A DNA stretch of 64,000 bases from Tuctoria greenei (lineage: Eukaryota > Streptophyta > Magnoliopsida > Poales > Poaceae), in contig JAYESD010000008.1 of NCBI GenBank assembly GCA_036927565.1, forward strand, positions 119,005,498-119,069,497, written 5' to 3'. The notes beneath the pieces are model-generated. The model ran no database searches. It was not told where the DNA came from and was given only the letters and a program-made list of their open reading frames with translations. Both the position numbers and the translations under genes were made by a program. Below are positions 1 through 10,587 of this stretch, in pieces (the first letter of the stretch is position 1; each line of letters begins with the position of its first letter).

Positions 1-486
1 GCAAACTTTCCATAGATGTAAAGCAAGTTCGAAACATTGCAAGGTAAAAGCACCCGACTTTGCCAAAGCTAACCGGACCTTGAACCGGAGCTTACCAAAG
101 CTAGCAAGATCAAGCGCGGGAGCTAACCAAAGCTAGTTGGACCTAGTGCTGGAGCTTACCAAAGCTAGTTGAACCTTGCGCCGGAGCTAGCAAAAACATG
201 TCGGACCTAACCATAGCAAGTCAGACCTAGACAAAGAAGTCGGACCTAGACAAAACAAGTCAGACCTAGACAAAAATGTCGTACCTAGCCAAAGCAAGTC
301 GGATCAAGCCAAAATAAGTCTGTCCTTACGTCGGACCTTGCCGGAGCTACCAAAAACAAGTCGGACCTATTGTCGGATCTTGCAGGAGCTCGGACCTAGA
401 GACAGACCTTGTTGAGATCGGTGTTTTGGCAGTATTCAAAACTTGTATCATCATAGCCAATGTATTTAGAACACATAGGTCTCACA
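1..486 (-). repeat. copia-1 3' LTR (partial)
   Basis: This stretch aligns with 16463-16965 throughout. Its minus-strand start is TGTGAGACCTATGTG at 486, directly after a purine tract (plus-strand CTCCCCCT at about 490-497), the expected PPT to 3' LTR junction. The rest of the LTR is left of the window. It contains the GGACCTAG/AAGTCGG array listed separately. Confidence 0.85.
57..420. repeat. phased GGACCTAG / AAGTCGG array in copia-1 3' LTR
   Basis: About 15 copies of a degenerate motif such as AAGTCGGACCTAG, separated by short A-rich linkers (CCAAAGC, ACAAAAC). Successive ACCTAG cores are mostly 19-20 bp apart. The same array is in the other LTR at 16530-16890. It is not coding. A regulatory role is inference. 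Confidence 0.75.
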
Positions 487-1505
487 GTCTCCCCCTGGAT
501 GAATGCATTGGCAACACCACTTAAAATCCGAACATTGTCTTATGAAAAGTTTTGAAAAAAATAAAATCAGAAAGAAAGAAATTTAAAAACAAATATTTCT
601 CCCCCTTTACTTATTTCTCAACCTTTGTAAATAAGAAATAAAATGAGAAGAAAAACAAAAAAAATTCTCTCCTGAGAAGAATCGTGCCAAAACACTTGTG
701 AATGTGTGCAATGTGTGATCAATTTCTCCCCCTATGACAATGTATTCAACAAGGTTCAAAAGAGAAATTTCAATTGTTATGAGCATATTCTAACACATAC
801 TTATAAAACAAAGCTCATCCAAGTCATACTACCAAGTAACTTACAATATCACATAAATGAGATATATAAAATAGTGTAAGCCATGCTAGAGATCAAGTGT
901 AATTTTCAATTTAAGCAAGTCATGATCTCACAAACTTAACTATTTCAAAACCTAAAAGCATGACACTTGTTGCTGCATTTTTATTATTTTTCAAAGCACA
1001 AATTCAGATCATATGACATTTGCAACATATTATGTGCCGCATCTACCTTATTCTAACCAACCAAGCCAATCCCATGTCATTTGACAATTAGAAGCTTAAG
1101 GACATGGTCTTTGTCATACACAACTTCTTCAAAGTTCATATCTAAGTGCAATGATAAGCCATCTCAAAAGAAGATGTGTGATTCATGCATATTCCCTTGA
1201 TCTTTTCTCATTTTTTATTTGATCATAAAAGCTCAACATGTGAGTTGATTACTTGATTAATTATTCATTATTAAAAGCACTTGTGAGCATGCAACAAGTT
1301 CAAAACAGCAAGAAAGTTTGATCATGACTAGATTTAGTGTAAGTAATTATTCCAATTACTGGTTATGGCAAAAACTACAAAATGTATAACATGAGTAATG
1401 TAGTAAGAACTTTCAACATCTAAAAGGAATCACAAAGTCATATATGTATGAAATACTATTCTCATATTACTTTTAAATTCAAATCCAAAATTTGAAAGCT
1501 CCCCC
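487..1505 (-). other. copia-1 region between pol stop and 3' LTR
   Basis: About 1 kb of AT-rich sequence with no recognisable ORF, between the pol stop at 1506-1508 and the 3' LTR. Plus-strand TCTCCCCCT or GCTCCCCCT (AGGGGGA on the coding strand) occurs at about 489, 598, 723 and 1498, so this untranslated region holds several polypurine-tract-like sites. The one at 489 abuts the LTR and is the likely functional PPT. Confidence 0.6.
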
Positions 1506-2873
1506 TCAATTTAAGCCATGAGGATGCATAACCCTTATTTCACTACAAATGTAACAAAAACGAGTGAAATCGAAAGATTTTGTAAAAATATCAGCCTATT
1601 GTTGTTAGGTATCTACATGGTGAAGCAAAATGTTTCCTTTTTCAACATTATCACAGAGAAAGTGATACCTAATGTCAATGTGCTTTGTTCTGGAATGTTG
1701 CACGGGTTTTTGGCAATGCAAATGGCACTAGTGTTATCACAATATAGCGGAACATTATCTAGGTCAACCCCATAGTCCTGAAGTGTTTGAACAATCAAAC
1801 GAATTTGTAAGCAAGCGCTAGCAGCAGTTACATATTCAGATTATGCTGTGGATTGTGCAACTGAATTTTGTTTTCTAGAGGACCAAGCAACAAGTGAATT
1901 ACCAAGACAATGATAAGCACTTGAAGTACTTTTCCTATCAATCCTACAACCCCCAAAATCAGCATCCTAAATTCTCTTCAAAGTAACAGTTGAGGAAGAA
2001 GGAAGACAAAATGTCAAATTCTTGAGTTCCATGTAAGTACCTGAGAATTCTTTTGACGGTTTGACTATGTGAAGCATGTGGGAAAACTTGAAATCATGCA
2101 CAAAGACATACGCTGAATTGTATCTTTGTTCTTGATGCCGTGAGGTACAAAAGTGATCCAATCATACTTCTATATTCTTTTGATCAACTGGGTCACCATC
2201 TTCATCATGTTCAAGTGTCGTTGCTGTACCCATTGGTGTCCGAAGAGGCTTGCTTTTGTCCATGTTGAACGCTTAAGAAGGTGTTTCATATACTTCATTT
2301 GATGCACAAAAGTACCCTCCTTGGTTTGCTTGTTTTGCAGCCCCAAAAAGTATGCGAGTTCTCCCATCATACTCATTTAAAATTCTGAACTCATCATAGC
2401 TGAAAACTTGGACACAAGATCATGAGAAGCACAACCAAAGATAATATCATCCACATACACTTGAACAAATAGTGATTCATTATCATGCTTAAGCACAAAA
2501 AGAGTTTTATCAACCTTGCCCATGGTAAACTCCTTTTCAAGTAAGAATGTTTTTAACCTATCATACCATGCTCTAGAGGCTTGTTTGAGACCGTACAAGG
2601 CTTTGGACAGTTTGTAAACATGATTAGGGAAATATGGATTTTCAAAACCTGGTGGTTGCTTGACATAAACCTCCTCATCTATGGAGCCATTAATAAAAGC
2701 ACTTTTAACATCCATTTGATATAACTTGAAACCTTTAGATGCACAACAAGCTAACAAAATTTTTATGGTTTCCGATCTTGCAACAGGAGCAAAAGTTTTA
2801 TAAAAAAATAGACATTTAATTTGTGTGAAACCTTAAGCATCCAACCTATCCTTATTCCTAACCAAAACCTTAT
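1506..2873 (-). pseudogene. copia-1 pol, C-terminal part: RT and RNase H
   Basis: This is the second half of the copia-1 polyprotein, separated from its first half by gypsy-1. Minus-strand translation gives the RT core with QMDVKSAFI (motif A Asp), PPGFENP, the LYGLKQASRAWYDRL block and the active-site motif YVDDIIFG. RNase H follows with LYCDNTSAICIAKNP and a degenerate DIFTK tail ending at a TGA at 1506-1508. Stops and frameshifts break it into at least four pieces (boundaries near 2376, 2161 and 1798). At its upstream edge the sequence encodes KVLVRNK, which continues the residues encoded at 13275-13320. Both catalytic RT Asp positions are present, but the gene cannot make a full protein. 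Confidence 0.9.
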
Positions 2874-3004
2874 TGTAACACCCTCATTTTCATGCATCAA
2901 GCCTTGCATACATTCATATACATGTTTAACATTGATCCACATGAAGAGGAACGAGTTTAAAATTGATTTGGAACAAAACCACACTTAAAATGCAGGAAAG
3001 TGCA

Positions 3005-3322
3005 GACTAGTCCGATTTTACTGAGGACTAGTCCCATTTCTCTCTGACTAAAAATGGAATTGTCCGTTTCTGCAGCGGACTAGTCCGATTTTGCCTCTGG
3101 AAACTTTCGGACTTGTCCGATTTTGCGCGGACTAGTCCGATACTCCATGAATCCTTAAAAATTTGCTAAGTCCCTGGACTTTGCCGGACTAGTCCGGTGT
3201 CCCAGCGGACTTGTCCGATTTCCTCTCTGACTAAAGTCGGACTTGTCCGATTTTAGGCCAGACTTGTTCGATTTTCTCTTTGGACAACTTCGGACTAGTC
3301 CGGTCCTTTTCGGACTTGTCTG
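3005..3322. repeat. array of CGGACTAGTCCG palindromes, gypsy-1 5' LTR
   Basis: About 14 copies of the self-complementary 12-mer CGGACTAGTCCG and variants (CGGACTTGTCCG, AGACTAGTCCG, and weak GACTAAA half sites). Core-to-core distances read off the sequence include 21, 20, 32, 20, 21, 21, 11, 21, 22, 10 and 20 bp, so sites keep a 10-11 or 20-22 bp phase. The array lies about 170-490 bp upstream of the TATA-like site, where transcription factors would bind an LTR promoter. Function is inference. Confidence 0.85.
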
Positions 3323-3490
3323 ATATTTCGTGACTCTGAGTTTATCTTTTGTTTTACGACTTGTTTATTGGGTTTCATGTATAGTGGGCCTAGGGATGTC
3401 GTGACTAACTCTTTTAGAGCCCATGTAGGACCCCAAACCGGCCTCTACTCATCCCAAACTCGAAATCCATCTAACCCTAGCCTCCACCTC

Positions 3491-3498
3491 TATATAAA
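3491..3498 (+). promoter_or_regulatory. TATA-like promoter of gypsy-1 5' LTR
   Basis: TATATAAA followed by ACCCCACCCC-rich sequence. It is the best core-promoter candidate in the LTR. The 3' LTR has TATGTAAG at the same place (11090-11097). Confidence 0.6.
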
Positions 3499-5723
3499 CA
3501 ACCCCACCCCTTTGCTTGATATCTATTTGCCACTTTTCCACCCCACCCAAACCTTAGTTTGTGGAGATCCACCACCAAGGAGGGAGGAGAAGATCTCCAG
3601 CAAGAAGAAGAAGAGGAGGAAACGAAAGAGGATCAAGATCTCCACCAAGCTTTCGTTCTTCGTCACCAACTCATCTCCATGTTCATCACCAACCCTAGAT
3701 CATCAAGATCCATGTGTTACCTCCAAGTTTCTTGATTCATTGGAGTCTCAGACACCTAGTATACCTTCTATTCTCTTTTTCTTACATGAATTCAACACCT
3801 AATCTCAAAATTTGCGTCGATCTAGGAAACCCTAATGTGCTGATCTCGCAAAGTGCGGACTTGTCCGGTCCCTAGCGGACTAGTCCGGTCTTCCTGGCTA
3901 AATTGTGTTGAATTGATTCTAAAGTTTGATCTAATCACATCCAAACCTGTATAAACTTGTTAAAAGCTATTAGAACTAGTTAGTGATCATTAAAAGCAAT
4001 CAATTGACAAGTTCTACTTTGCATTTGCATTAATCATGCATGTCATGTCATATTGAATAATATTTGTGCACTCTTTGATTGTGTTTCTTTTCTTGTATGT
4101 TTATTGTGCGGATTAGATGGATTTGCGCTAGAGAGTGCCATGGAGGTTCTTCAGCACCAAGAGTTTGAAGGCTTTGACCCGAACCAATCCCAGGAGCAAG
4201 GCAAGTGTCCTTGAGGCATATTGATCCTGTTTTAAAATAAATTTTTTGTTTGCAAAATTGCATGCTTGTGTCAATTTGATGGGAACCCTATGATAGGAAG
4301 TTTACTGCTTTGTTTAACCACCCTTGTCACCTGGAATATATGGTAGGGAGTCGGGAAGGGCTTTTTACCTTTTGCTTCGCTTAATCAACTGAGATGGGAA
4401 ACAACTATACTACTCAATTTAATTATGCATGGATGAGATTATGGTTAACATGAATTGGTTAAATATGATATGGTAATGGGTGATCTAAGCAAGCCTGGTA
4501 TCTGGATGGGTTGGATCTTATGGTGGTTTGCTTGCTTTAGATCTAAGGACCGGTTCATGCGAGAATAAGCCAGGACTACAGTGACATCACGAGGCCAAGT
4601 ATGGGTGCGGCGTAGATGATTAATTAGGGCTTTGCCAGTGCTATTTGGACCATTATGGATGCTCGGGGAAGGGGTAGTCGGATTGGGTTTTTTGATGATT
4701 GTTGGGACCACCCTGGTATCCGAATGGCTCAAGAGGGGGCCCTTGGTTGAAGATGTGCTCTGTGGGAGACATCGCCACCGGTGAAACCTCAGTGGGGTCT
4801 AAATAGGCTGTAATCCCTTTGTAAAGGCTATTTTGTGATCTCTTGGCCACACACCGATGGAAGTGTGAGACGGCATAATAGAGGTTCTAGTCATCGAAAG
4901 GTGATGAAATCACAAACACGTGGGTAAAGCGGTACAAACTCTGCAGAGTGTGTCTAAAACTATCATGATAGCCGTGCTCCCGGTTATGAGCACCTAGACA
5001 ACTTACATGATTAGAGGGAACTTGGTATAATGGTTATGGTCGGTAATGGTTATAGTTGGTAATGGTTATGGTTTGGTAATGGTTATGGCTGGTTATAGAT
5101 TAATTTCTAGTATTGAATATGGTTATTGGCAAATGGTGAAATCTGGAATTATTGATGATGGTAATGAATTCAGACTGGTATTATGATATTACTTATGGTT
5201 ATGATGGGTTTGCTTCACATACATGTAAAATATTGCTTTTCAAATGTTTTAATGTACTTTTCTGCACTTTGCCATTATTATATTCATCATTTGAATCAAC
5301 CACATGTCATACTTTCCACTCTTGTTGAGTACGACATGTACTCACTCTTGCAATCCCCCCAACAGTTGCAGGTCAGGATTGGGAGTTTAATGGCGATAAT
5401 GCAGAGTTCTAGGCCGTGTCTACCGTCAGCTTTGCCTGTGGTGTTGATTGGAGTTGCGCTATACCCTATCGCTTATGCTGCCTAGCTGTTTAGTTTGCTT
5501 AATTAGTTTATTTCCGCTGCATTAGTTGAACTTGTCATAAATATTCATTAGAGGTTGTATTCAAGGATAATATGGTTTGTGTAATAAAACTTGGTTAATT
5601 AATCTTGTCTTGTGGTAATTTTCTGTATACTCTTTTGTGAATGCACTTGTGTATGTGTGTTGAACATCCTGGGCACACATATGCGTTAGCTTGGTTCATT
5701 TTTCGGAACCAGGCGTCACAGAT

Positions 5724-5735
5724 TGGTATCAGAGC
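5724..5735 (+). promoter_or_regulatory. gypsy-1 primer binding site (tRNA-iMet type)
   Basis: TGGTATCAGAGC begins four bases after the LTR end. This is the usual plant retroelement site complementary to the 3' end of initiator methionine tRNA. Confidence 0.9.
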
Positions 5736-5984
5736 CAGGTTGACCGTAGGACGCAGCCTAGATAGAATGAACACTTTAGAGCACATAGGAGCACTTAGGA
5801 ATCGATGTGTTTTTGCTTGGAGTGTTGTTTGCTATATATATTGCTTGCCTTTGTGCTTAATAGAGGATTTTGGGATGCTTTAGCATTGCCATGTCCACCT
5901 AGGCTATTTAGTTGTTTAGTTTCATATCCCTTGATGCATATAGTTGGGTGCATTTTCTAATTCTTACCTATTGCTTTTCTCCAG

Positions 5985-7136
5985 ATGGTGAGGACTCGCA
6001 ACCAGAGGGATGCTAATGATGAGGAGGGGAACCATGGAGGACCTCAGAACAACAATGGACAAGGACCTGCCCAAGGAGCTATTAACATTGAGCAACTTTT
6101 GGCTATTCAAAACCAGCTCATGCAGACCATGATACAAACTATGGGACAGTTGCAGGCTGGCAACTTTAACAGTCAGCCCCACATGCCTCCACCGCCACCC
6201 CCACCTCCTCATAACCGATTGGGAGAGTTTATGTGGACTAGGCCACCGACCTTTGCTCAAGCCGCTACCCCTATGGATGAGGATGATTGGCTCAAGTCCG
6301 TGGAGAAGAAGCTAGCTATTGTCCAATGTAGTGACTGGGAGAAGGTCTTGTTTGCTTCTCATCAACTAGTTGGAGCAGCTGCGGATTGGTGGGATTCTTA
6401 TTGCAATGCTCATGAGAACCAAGAGAGAATTACTTGGGCCAAATTCAAGGAGAATTTTTGTTCTCATTATGTGTCGGAGGGAGTGGTGATCTTGAAGAGG
6501 CAAGAATTTGAGAACTTGAGGCAAGGGAGATCAAGCGTGAGTGAATATCTCAATAAGTTCACTCAACTCTCAAGATATACGCCTGAGGATGTTAGTCGGG
6601 ACAGCCGGAAACAATACTTGTTCATGAGGGGCTTGAACAATGAAATCCAAGTGCAACTACTCAATTGTGATTATGCAAATTTTCAAAAGCTTGTGGACAA
6701 AGCAATTGTGGTTGAGAACAAGATTCGTGAGATGGAGCAAGACAATAAGAGAAAGGCACCATATCAAGGACAGCAACAAGGAAGTAATGTGCGCCCTTGC
6801 TTTGCGCCGCCCAATGCGCTTTACTTCAGCCCTTCTGCGCCTGCTCAGCGCCCTGGTTATGCACCATGCCCAACTCAGTTTGTGCAACAGCGCCCTGTCA
6901 TGCAAGCACCTAGGCCTCCAATGCCTTTTGCACCTCGTGCTAACTTTCCTACTGCAGGTGTTCAAAACCAAGCACGTCCCAATAATTCTGGTGGAGTTAG
7001 GAAGTGCTATACTTGTGGAGAAGTTGGACACTTTGCGCATCAATATCCTAAGTCATGCCTTGGTCAAGGAAGCAATGCGTCGAGGCAAAACCCAAGACCT
7101 AATGGAGGAGCGCCACAAGGGAACCGTGGACAATAG
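5985..7136 (+). CDS. gypsy-1 Gag
   Basis: An open 383-codon frame starting about 250 bp after the primer site. The N-terminus is Gln/Asn/Gly-rich with a run of eight Pro near residue 70, followed by the Retrotrans_gag core (motifs WLKSVEKKL, AADWWDSY, ITWAKFKENFCSHY, VSEYLNKFTQLSRY), then a Pro/Gln-rich linker and one zinc knuckle near residue 343. The knuckle reads CYTCGEVGHFAHQYP, so the last Cys of CX2CX4HX4C is replaced by Tyr. Gag would form the capsid-like particle and bind element RNA, so this change should weaken the knuckle. The frame ends at a TAG. The protease region continues in the same frame, so the stop probably split a single Gag-Pol polyprotein. Confidence 0.9.
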   Translation: MVRTRNQRDANDEEGNHGGPQNNNGQGPAQGAINIEQLLAIQNQLMQTMIQTMGQLQAGNFNSQPHMPPPPPPPPHNRLGEFMWTRPPTFAQAATPMDEDDWLKSVEKKLAIVQCSDWEKVLFASHQLVGAAADWWDSYCNAHENQERITWAKFKENFCSHYVSEGVVILKRQEFENLRQGRSSVSEYLNKFTQLSRYTPEDVSRDSRKQYLFMRGLNNEIQVQLLNCDYANFQKLVDKAIVVENKIREMEQDNKRKAPYQGQQQGSNVRPCFAPPNALYFSPSAPAQRPGYAPCPTQFVQQRPVMQAPRPPMPFAPRANFPTAGVQNQARPNNSGGVRKCYTCGEVGHFAHQYPKSCLGQGSNASRQNPRPNGGAPQGNRGQ

Positions 7137-8755
7137 AATTTTGCTCGTGGCAACGTGAACCATGTCTCTACGGAGGATGCTCAACAAGCGGACGACGTGG
7201 TCATTGGTATGTTTCTCGCCAACTCCAACCCCGCGACTATGTTATTTGATTCTGGAGCATCGCATTCATTCATTGCATCGAAATATGTTGCCAAGTATAG
7301 TTTGCCTATCTCTCATATGAAGTTTACTCTATTGGTTAAGTCTCCTGGAGGAGAGATGAGGACAAATACAGTATGTCCAAAAGTAAGCCTTGGAATAAGG
7401 GGGTAGACTTCTCCGCCAACCTCATTGATTTGGATTCTCAAGGATTGGACATTATACTTGGTATGGACCGTTTGAGGAAGCACAATGCAATTATTGGGTG
7501 TGCCACAAAGACGGTGAAGTTGACCAATGAGGAAGGGATCACCGTAGAATTTGAAGCATCTCAAACCGCACCAAAGCAATTGGAGTTGAATCATATGGAC
7601 GGTGCTACTGTTGAGGAGATTCTGGTGGTGAGAGAATTTTTGGATGTTTTTCCAGACAAGTTGCCAGGTATGCCACCTGGTCGAGACATTGAGTTTGTTA
7701 TTGAATTAATACCTGAAACTGCACCTATAGCTAAGAGGCCGTATAGGATGCCTCCTATAGAACTAGCGGAGCTCAAGAAACAAATTCAAGAGCAACTAGA
7801 GAAAGGTTTTATTCGCCCTAGTTCTTCACCTTGGGGAGCGCTCGTTCTATTTGTGGACAAGAAGGATGGGACTCAAAGGATGTGTGTAGATTATCGAGCT
7901 CTCAACGAGGTAACAATCAAGAACAAGTACACCATGCCACGCATAGAAGACTTGTTTGATCAAATGAAGGGTGCTTGTGTCTTCTCTAAGATTTATTTGA
8001 GGTCGGGATATTTTCAAATGAAGATTAGACCATCGGACATACCCAAGACAGCTTTTAGGACACGGTATGGATCTTATGAGTACACCGTGATGTCTTTTGG
8101 ATTGACAAATTCGCCTGCCTACTTTATGTACCTCATGAATAAGGTCTTCATGGAGTACCTGGATAAGTTCGTTGTGTTGTTTATTGATGATATTATGATC
8201 TACTCGAAGGATGAGAAGGAACATGAGGAACACTTGAGGCTTACATTGCAGAAATTGAGGGAGCATCGATTGTATGCCAAGTTCAACAAGTGTCAGTTTT
8301 GGTTGAAAGAGGTGCCATTTTTGTGTCTAATCTCAGGAGGAGGAGTATCGGTTGACCCCAGAAAAGTGAGAGACGTGTTGAAGTGGGAACCACCGCAAAC
8401 TGTCAAGGAAATAAGAAGTTTTCTTGGGATGGCTGGATATTACCTTCGGTTCATCAAGGACTTTTCCAAGATAGCCAAGCCTATGACGGAGTTGCTAATG
8501 AAGGGAAAGGCTTTCCAATGGACTCAAGCTTGTCAAAATAGTTTCGAGGAGTTGAAAAAGAGGTTAACAACAGCCCCAGTTTTGGTACTGCCGGATGGTC
8601 AAGTGGTTGCATATGCTTCGAGACAACTGATGAAACATGAGCAAAATTATCCAACACATGATTTAGAACTTGCAGCCGTGGTACATGCATTGAAAATTTG
8701 GAGACACTACATCCTTGGACATAGGTGTGAAATTTATCGGATCATAAGAGTTTGA
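7137..8755 (+). pseudogene. gypsy-1 pol: protease, RT, RNase H
   Basis: The region continues in the gag frame with an aspartic protease (motif LFDSGASHSFI). A +1 shift in the five-G run at 7399-7403 separates it from the RT frame. RT shows the family blocks GFIRPSSSPWGA and MCVDYRALN and the active site FIDDIMIYS. Motif A reads IYLRSGYFQ (Tyr codon at 7994-7996) where this family has Asp, so one catalytic Asp is lost. RNase H runs directly from VLVLPD to GQVVAYASRQ, so an in-frame deletion of roughly 25-30 codons removed the block with its first catalytic Asp. A second frameshift follows near 8740. Both enzymes should be inactive. Confidence 0.92.
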
Positions 8756-10587
8756 AGTATATTTTCACACAAACGGATCTCAACTTGAGGCAACGAAGAT
8801 GGTTGGAGCTCATCAAAGATTATGATTTGAGAATCAACTATCATCCGGGAAAAGACAATGTAGTGGCCGATGCTTTGAGTAGAAAAGGAGTAAGTCATCA
8901 GCTAACAGTTCGAGAGTTACCATTCGAGTTATGTAAGGAGTTTGAAAGGTTGAACCTCGGATTAGTAAATGAGATGGAGGTGATGGAGTTAAACCCAACC
9001 CAGGAGCATGAAATTCGAGAAGCACAGGCCGCAGATGAAGAGATCAAGGAAATCAAGGAAAGGACCGAAGAAGGGAGAGAATTTAGATTTGATGAAGACG
9101 AACATGGTACCTTATGACTTGGAAAGTGAATCGTTGTGCCTAATGTAAAGCATATCCGGGATACAATATTAAAGGAGGCACATGACTCGCCGTGCTTGAC
9201 TCACCCCGGTTGTACGAAGATGTACAAAGACTTGACAGCTTGCTATTGGTGGGATAGCATGAAAAAGGACATAGCTGAATATGTGGCATTGTGTGATGTG
9301 TGTCAACGAGTCAAGGCGGAACATCAAAGGCCAGCTAGACTATTGCAACCATTGAAGATCCCGAAATGGAAGTGGGAAGAAATCGGTATGGACTTCATAG
9401 TTGGGTTACCACGTACTCAGTCCGGGTATGACTCAATTTGGGTAATTGTGGATCGCTTAACCAAGTCAGCTCATTTTGTCCCTGTGAAGACCAAATATAC
9501 AGCTGCATGGTTGGTCGAAATATACATGGAGCATATTGTGTGTCGACATGGAGTCTCTAAGAAGATAGTCTCAGATAGAGGTTCTCAATTTACCTCCAGA
9601 TTTTGGCAAAAATTGCATGAAGCTTTGGGAACGAGGCTGAATTTTAGTTCAGCATATCATCTTCAAACGGATGGACAAACCGAGAGGACCAATCAGATTT
9701 TGGAGGACATGTTAAGAGCTTGTGCTTTGAAGCATGGGAAAAGTTGGGACAAAAGCTTGCCATACGCAGAATTTTCATACAACAATAGTTACCAAGCAAG
9801 CTTGAAAATGTCACCGTATGAAGCGCTTTATGGGAGGAAGTGTAGGACACCTTTATTTTGGAACGAGGCAGGAGCAACTCAAGTATTTGGTCCGGATGTG
9901 TTGCAAGAAGCCAAAAAGCAAGTCCAAATAATTCGTGAAAACTTGAGGGCAGCCCAATCAATACAAAAGGGCTATGCGGACAATAGGAGAAGAAAATTAG
10001 CCTTTAAAGTGGGAGATTTTGTTTACCTCAAGGTGTCACCAATGAGGGGTCATAAGAGGTTTAACATAAGAGGCAAGCTCGCACCTCGTTATATTGGACC
10101 ATTCAAGATTTTGGACAAAAGAGGAGAAGTAGCGTATAAGTTGGAGATGCCAGCTCATCTTTCGGACGTCCATGATGTCTTTCATGTTTCCCAGCTCAAG
10201 AAGTGTTTGAGAGTACCGGAAGAACAAGTGCCAATGGAAGAATTGGAACTAGAGGAAGATTTGACTTATGCCAAACAACCGGTCAAAATCTTGGAAACTA
10301 AGGAGAGGGTCACAAGGAACAAGATTATTAGATGGTGTAAAGTTCAATGGAAGCACCACACAGAAAAAGAAGCGATGTGGGAATTGGAGGATGATCTCAA
10401 GAAGGAATTTCCCTATCTCTTCTCTTCCGCATCGAATATCGAGGGCGAGATTCATTTTAAGGGGGTTAGGTTTGTAACACCCTCATTTTCATGCATCACG
10501 CCTTGCATACATTCATATACATGTTTAACATTGATCCACATCAAGAGGAATGAGTTTAAAATTGATTTGGAACAAAACCGCACTTAA
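8741..10587 (+). pseudogene. gypsy-1 pol: RNase H tail, integrase, chromodomain-like tail
   Basis: One frame runs through the RNase H end (ADALSRK), a charged linker and the integrase, interrupted by two TGA codons at 9115-9117 and 9127-9129. From 9136 the frame is open for 483 codons. The integrase keeps the zinc-binding His-His-Cys-Cys region (HPGCTKMYKD to CDVCQ) and catalytic Asp (MDFIVGLP), Asp (VSDRGSQF) and Glu (GQTERTN). The C-terminal segment (VQWKHHTEKEAMWELEDD) is a divergent chromodomain of the Tekay/Del type, thought to guide integration to marked chromatin. The frame reads on into the 3' LTR, so its last about 40 codons are LTR sequence. Confidence 0.9.
10459..10470 (+). promoter_or_regulatory. 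gypsy-1 polypurine tract
   Basis: AAGGGGGTTAGG lies two bases before the 3' LTR start at 10473. This is the expected plus-strand primer for reverse transcription. Confidence 0.75.

Larger units (their letters stand above)
2874..5720 (+). repeat. gypsy-1 5' LTR
   Basis: A 2847-bp LTR from TGTAACACC to GTCACA, followed at once by the primer binding site. It contains the palindrome array at 3005-3322, a TATA-like promoter at 3491, a GAAGAAGAAG-rich leader with an incidental ORF (3368-3802), another motif pair at 3855-3890, and a GGTAATGGTTATGG minisatellite at about 5028-5100. The ORFs inside are not known proteins and I do not treat them as genes. Confidence 0.92.

Noticed and set aside
3368..3802. 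144-codon ORF in gypsy-1 5' LTR
   Set aside because: It lies across the TATA site and leader of an LTR. The 3' LTR copy lacks the first part of the frame and there is no known domain.
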